Below are positions 17,658 to 19,601 of a DNA stretch of 19,601 nt, in pieces. How positions within the stretch are numbered: position 1 is the stretch's first letter; each line of letters begins with the position of its first letter. The notes under the pieces were generated by a model, which worked only from the letters and a program-made list of their open reading frames with translations, searched no databases and was not told the origin of the DNA. The stretch is from Tulasnella sp. 424 (Eukaryota > Basidiomycota > Agaricomycetes > Cantharellales > Tulasnellaceae): the NCBI GenBank assembly GCA_019633425.1, contig WSUB01000304.1:1-19601 (forward strand), given 5' to 3'. A program made the position numbers and the translations under genes.

Positions 17658-19601
17658 TCACCGGCCCAGATCATGACCGAGACGAGTGTATATTTCTTGC
17701 GCTTGGGTGAACGACTCCTCGGCCTGGGTGAATTTGGATTGAAGACGGTAGACGGTTCCCAGGCCATCCAACGTGTTCGCTCGGCCGTAGTCATCACCAA
17801 TGCGAATGTATATTTTTTGCGCTCGGGTGTACGACTTTTCGGCCTGGGTGTATTTGGATTGGAGGCGGTAGACGTCTCCCAGGCCTTCCAACGTGTTCGC
17901 TTGACCCAGGTCATTACCGAGGCTAGTGTAGATTTTTTGCGCCTGGGTGAACGACTCTTTGGCCTGGGTGTATTTGGATTGAAAGCGGTAGACGTCTCCC
18001 AGGCCATCCAACGTGCTCGCTCGGCCGTGGTCATCACCGAGGCGAGTGTATATTTCTTGCGCTTGGATGAACGACTCTTCGGCCTGGGTGTATTTGGATT
18101 GAAGACGGTAAACGTGTCCCAGGCCATCCAACGTGCTCGCTCGGCCTAGGTCATTACCGAGGCGAGTGTATATTACTTGCGCTTGGGTAAACGACTCTTC
18201 GGCCTGGGTGTATTTGGATTGAAGGCGGTGGACGTCTCCCAGGCCATTCAACGTGTTCGCTCGGCCCAGGTCACTACCGATGCGAGTGTATATTATTTGC
18301 GCTTGGGTGAATGACTCTTTGGCCTGGGTGTGTTTGGATTGAAGACGGTAGACGTCTCCCAGGCCATTTAGCGCGCCCGCTCGACCATAGTCATCACCGA
18401 GGCGAGTGTATACTCCTTGCGCTTGGGTGAACGACTCTTCGGCCTGGGTGTATTTGGATTGAAGACGGTAGACGTCTCCCAGGCCATCCAACGTGCTCGC
18501 TCGGCCCTGGTCATTACCGAGGCGAGTGTATATTCTTTGCGCCTGGGTGAACGACTCTTCAGCCTGGGTGTATTTGGATTGAAGGCGGTAGACGTCTCCC
18601 AGGCCATCCAACGTGCTCGCTCGGCCGTGGTCATCACCGAGCTGAGTGTATATTTCTTGCGCCTCGGTGTACGACTCTTCGGCTTTGGTGTATTTGGATT
18701 GAAGACGGTAGACGTGCCCTAGGCCATACAACGTGTTCGCTCGGTCCAGGTCTGAACCGATGCGAGTGTGAATTTCTTGCGCTCGGGTGTACGACTTTTC
18801 GGCCTGGGTGTATTTGGATTGAAGACGGTAAACGTGTCCCAGGCCAACCAACGTGTTCGCTAGGCCCTGGTCATTAGCGAGGCGAGTGTGTATTATTTGC
18901 GCTTGGGTGAAAGACTCTTCGGCCTGGGTGTATTTAAATTGAAGGCGGTAAACGTCTCCCAGGCCATTCAACGTGCTCGCTCGGCCCAGGTCATTACCGA
19001 GGCGAGTGTATATTATTTGCGCGTGAATGAACGACTCCTCGGCCTGGGTATATTTGGATTGGAGGCTGTAGACGTCTCCCAGGCCATTCAACGTGCTCGC
19101 TCGGCCCTGGTCATTACCGAGGCGGGTGTATATTCTTTGCGCTTGGGTGAACGACTCTGTGGCCTGGGTGTAGTCGGATTGAAGGCGGTAGACCTCTCCC
19201 AGGCCATCCAACGTGCTCGCTCGGCCGTGGTCATCATCAAGGCGAGTGTATATTTCTTGCGCTTGGGTGTACGACTCTTTGGCTCGGGTGTATTTGGATT
19301 CAAGACGGTAGACGGTTCCTAGGCCATCCAGCGTGTTCGCTCGGCCCAGGTCATTACCGAGGCGAGTGTATATTTCTTGCGCTTGGGTGAAAACCTCTTT
19401 GGCCTGGGTGTATTTGGATTGAAGGCGGTAGACGTCTCCCAGGCCATACAACATGTTCGCTCGGCCCTGGTCATTACCGAGGAGAGTGTATATCCTTTGC
19501 GCTTGGATGAACGCGTCTTTGGCCTGGGTGTATTTGGATTGAAGGCGGTAGACGTCTCCCAGGCCATCCAACGTGCTCGCTCGGCCGTGGTCATCACCGA
19601 G
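17658..19601 (-). CDS. TPR-repeat protein, C-terminal part (5' end beyond window)
   Basis: One frame is open from the right edge for about 648 codons to a TGA at 17660-17658. It is built of 16 tandem 40-residue repeats with a consensus close to LDGLGDVYRLQSKYTQAEES followed by FTQAQEIYTRLGNDLGRAST. The alternating helix signature with Gly/Ala/Tyr at fixed sites is the TPR_12/kinesin-light-chain-like TPR. In Agaricomycetes, arrays this regular are often the sensor domain of STAND/NLR proteins with an upstream NACHT ATPase; that domain would lie outside the window, so the NLR assignment is inference. Copies differ at few residues, mostly the site x in AQxIY (E, R, I, G, V, K) and x in DxG (L, H, Q, Y). 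The stop overlaps a GTGAGG donor-like site, so a further exon may follow. Confidence 0.85.
   Translation of the reverse strand, partial: LGDDHGRASTLDGLGDVYRLQSKYTQAKDAFIQAQRIYTLLGNDQGRANMLYGLGDVYRLQSKYTQAKEVFTQAQEIYTRLGNDLGRANTLDGLGTVYRLESKYTRAKESYTQAQEIYTRLDDDHGRASTLDGLGEVYRLQSDYTQATESFTQAQRIYTRLGNDQGRASTLNGLGDVYSLQSKYTQAEESFIHAQIIYTRLGNDLGRASTLNGLGDVYRLQFKYTQAEESFTQAQIIHTRLANDQGLANTLVGLGHVYRLQSKYTQAEKSYTRAQEIHTRIGSDLDRANTLYGLGHVYRLQSKYTKAEESYTEAQEIYTQLGDDHGRASTLDGLGDVYRLQSKYTQAEESFTQAQRIYTRLGNDQGRASTLDGLGDVYRLQSKYTQAEESFTQAQGVYTRLGDDYGRAGALNGLGDVYRLQSKHTQAKESFTQAQIIYTRIGSDLGRANTLNGLGDVHRLQSKYTQAEESFTQAQVIYTRLGNDLGRASTLDGLGHVYRLQSKYTQAEESFIQAQEIYTRLGDDHGRASTLDGLGDVYRFQSKYTQAKESFTQAQKIYTSLGNDLGQANTLEGLGDVYRLQSKYTQAEKSYTRAQKIYIRIGDDYGRANTLDGLGTVYRLQSKFTQAEESFTQAQEIYTRLGHDLGR
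17661..19601 (-). repeat. 120-bp tandem repeat array (16 copies)
   Basis: Each unit is 120 bp and the same landmarks recur exactly every 120 bases: GCTTGGGTGAACGACTC near 17701, 18181, 18301, 18421 and onward, and CAGGCCATCCAACGTG at 18000, 18120, 18480 and so on. No insertion or deletion breaks register in more than 1.9 kb. Copies look roughly 90% or more identical at nucleotide level, including silent positions. That is what recent duplication or ongoing gene conversion would leave. The array continues past the right edge. Confidence 0.97.

Noticed and set aside
17424..19322. Long open frames on the plus strand through the TPR array (up to 241 codons)
   Set aside because: They are antisense shadows: the 120-bp period is a multiple of three, so any stop-free frame in one unit stays open through the array. 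Residues show no family signal.
17661..19601. CRISPR-like or satellite interpretation of the regular repeat
   Set aside because: Units are contiguous with no spacers and encode TPR helices in frame, in a eukaryotic gene context.

Overview
The window is nuclear DNA of a filamentous fungus, most likely an Agaricomycete (Basidiomycota). The genes carry many short introns of about 50-70 nt with GTRNGT donors, CTRAY branch sites and YAG acceptors. Leaders are pyrimidine-rich, intergenic gaps are short, and one gene encodes a near-perfect 40-residue TPR array of the kind found in basidiomycete NLR-like proteins. Single-frame ORFs mislead here, because almost every gene had to be assembled by hand from exons.

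Layout, left to right. 1-364 (-): N-terminus of an unidentified Ser/Thr/Ala/Pro-rich protein, behind a long CT-rich leader. 2245-4058 (-): phosducin-like protein of the PhLP1 type, with a 629-nt intron. 4059-6115: about 2 kb with no convincing gene. 6116-6984 (+): cyanase, six exons. 7170-9460 (-): mitochondrial ClpX-type AAA+ unfoldase, eight exons. 9468-9961 (+): HSBP1-type heat shock factor-binding protein, whose ATG nearly abuts the upstream-most clpX ATG. 10176-11253 (-): PSMD10/Nas6-type ankyrin proteasome chaperone, seven exons. 11889-12113 (-): possible tiny membrane protein. 12448-13256 (+): PITH-domain protein (PITHD1 type). 13617-15281 (+): microsomal-type epoxide hydrolase, eight exons. 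15659-16934 (+): Cdc10-type septin, five exons. 17658-19601 (-): C-terminal part of a TPR-repeat protein that runs off the right edge.

All eight full-length models keep reading frame across every junction proposed, and their conserved family motifs become contiguous only after splicing; this is the main support for the exon coordinates. Functionally the middle of the window is rich in protein-homeostasis genes (PhLP1, ClpX, HSBP1, PSMD10, PITHD1), beside two detoxification enzymes (cyanase and epoxide hydrolase), one cytoskeletal GTPase and one candidate innate-immune or allorecognition receptor. The most unusual element is the TPR array: 16 copies of a 120-bp unit with no indel, in which variation is concentrated at a few residue positions.
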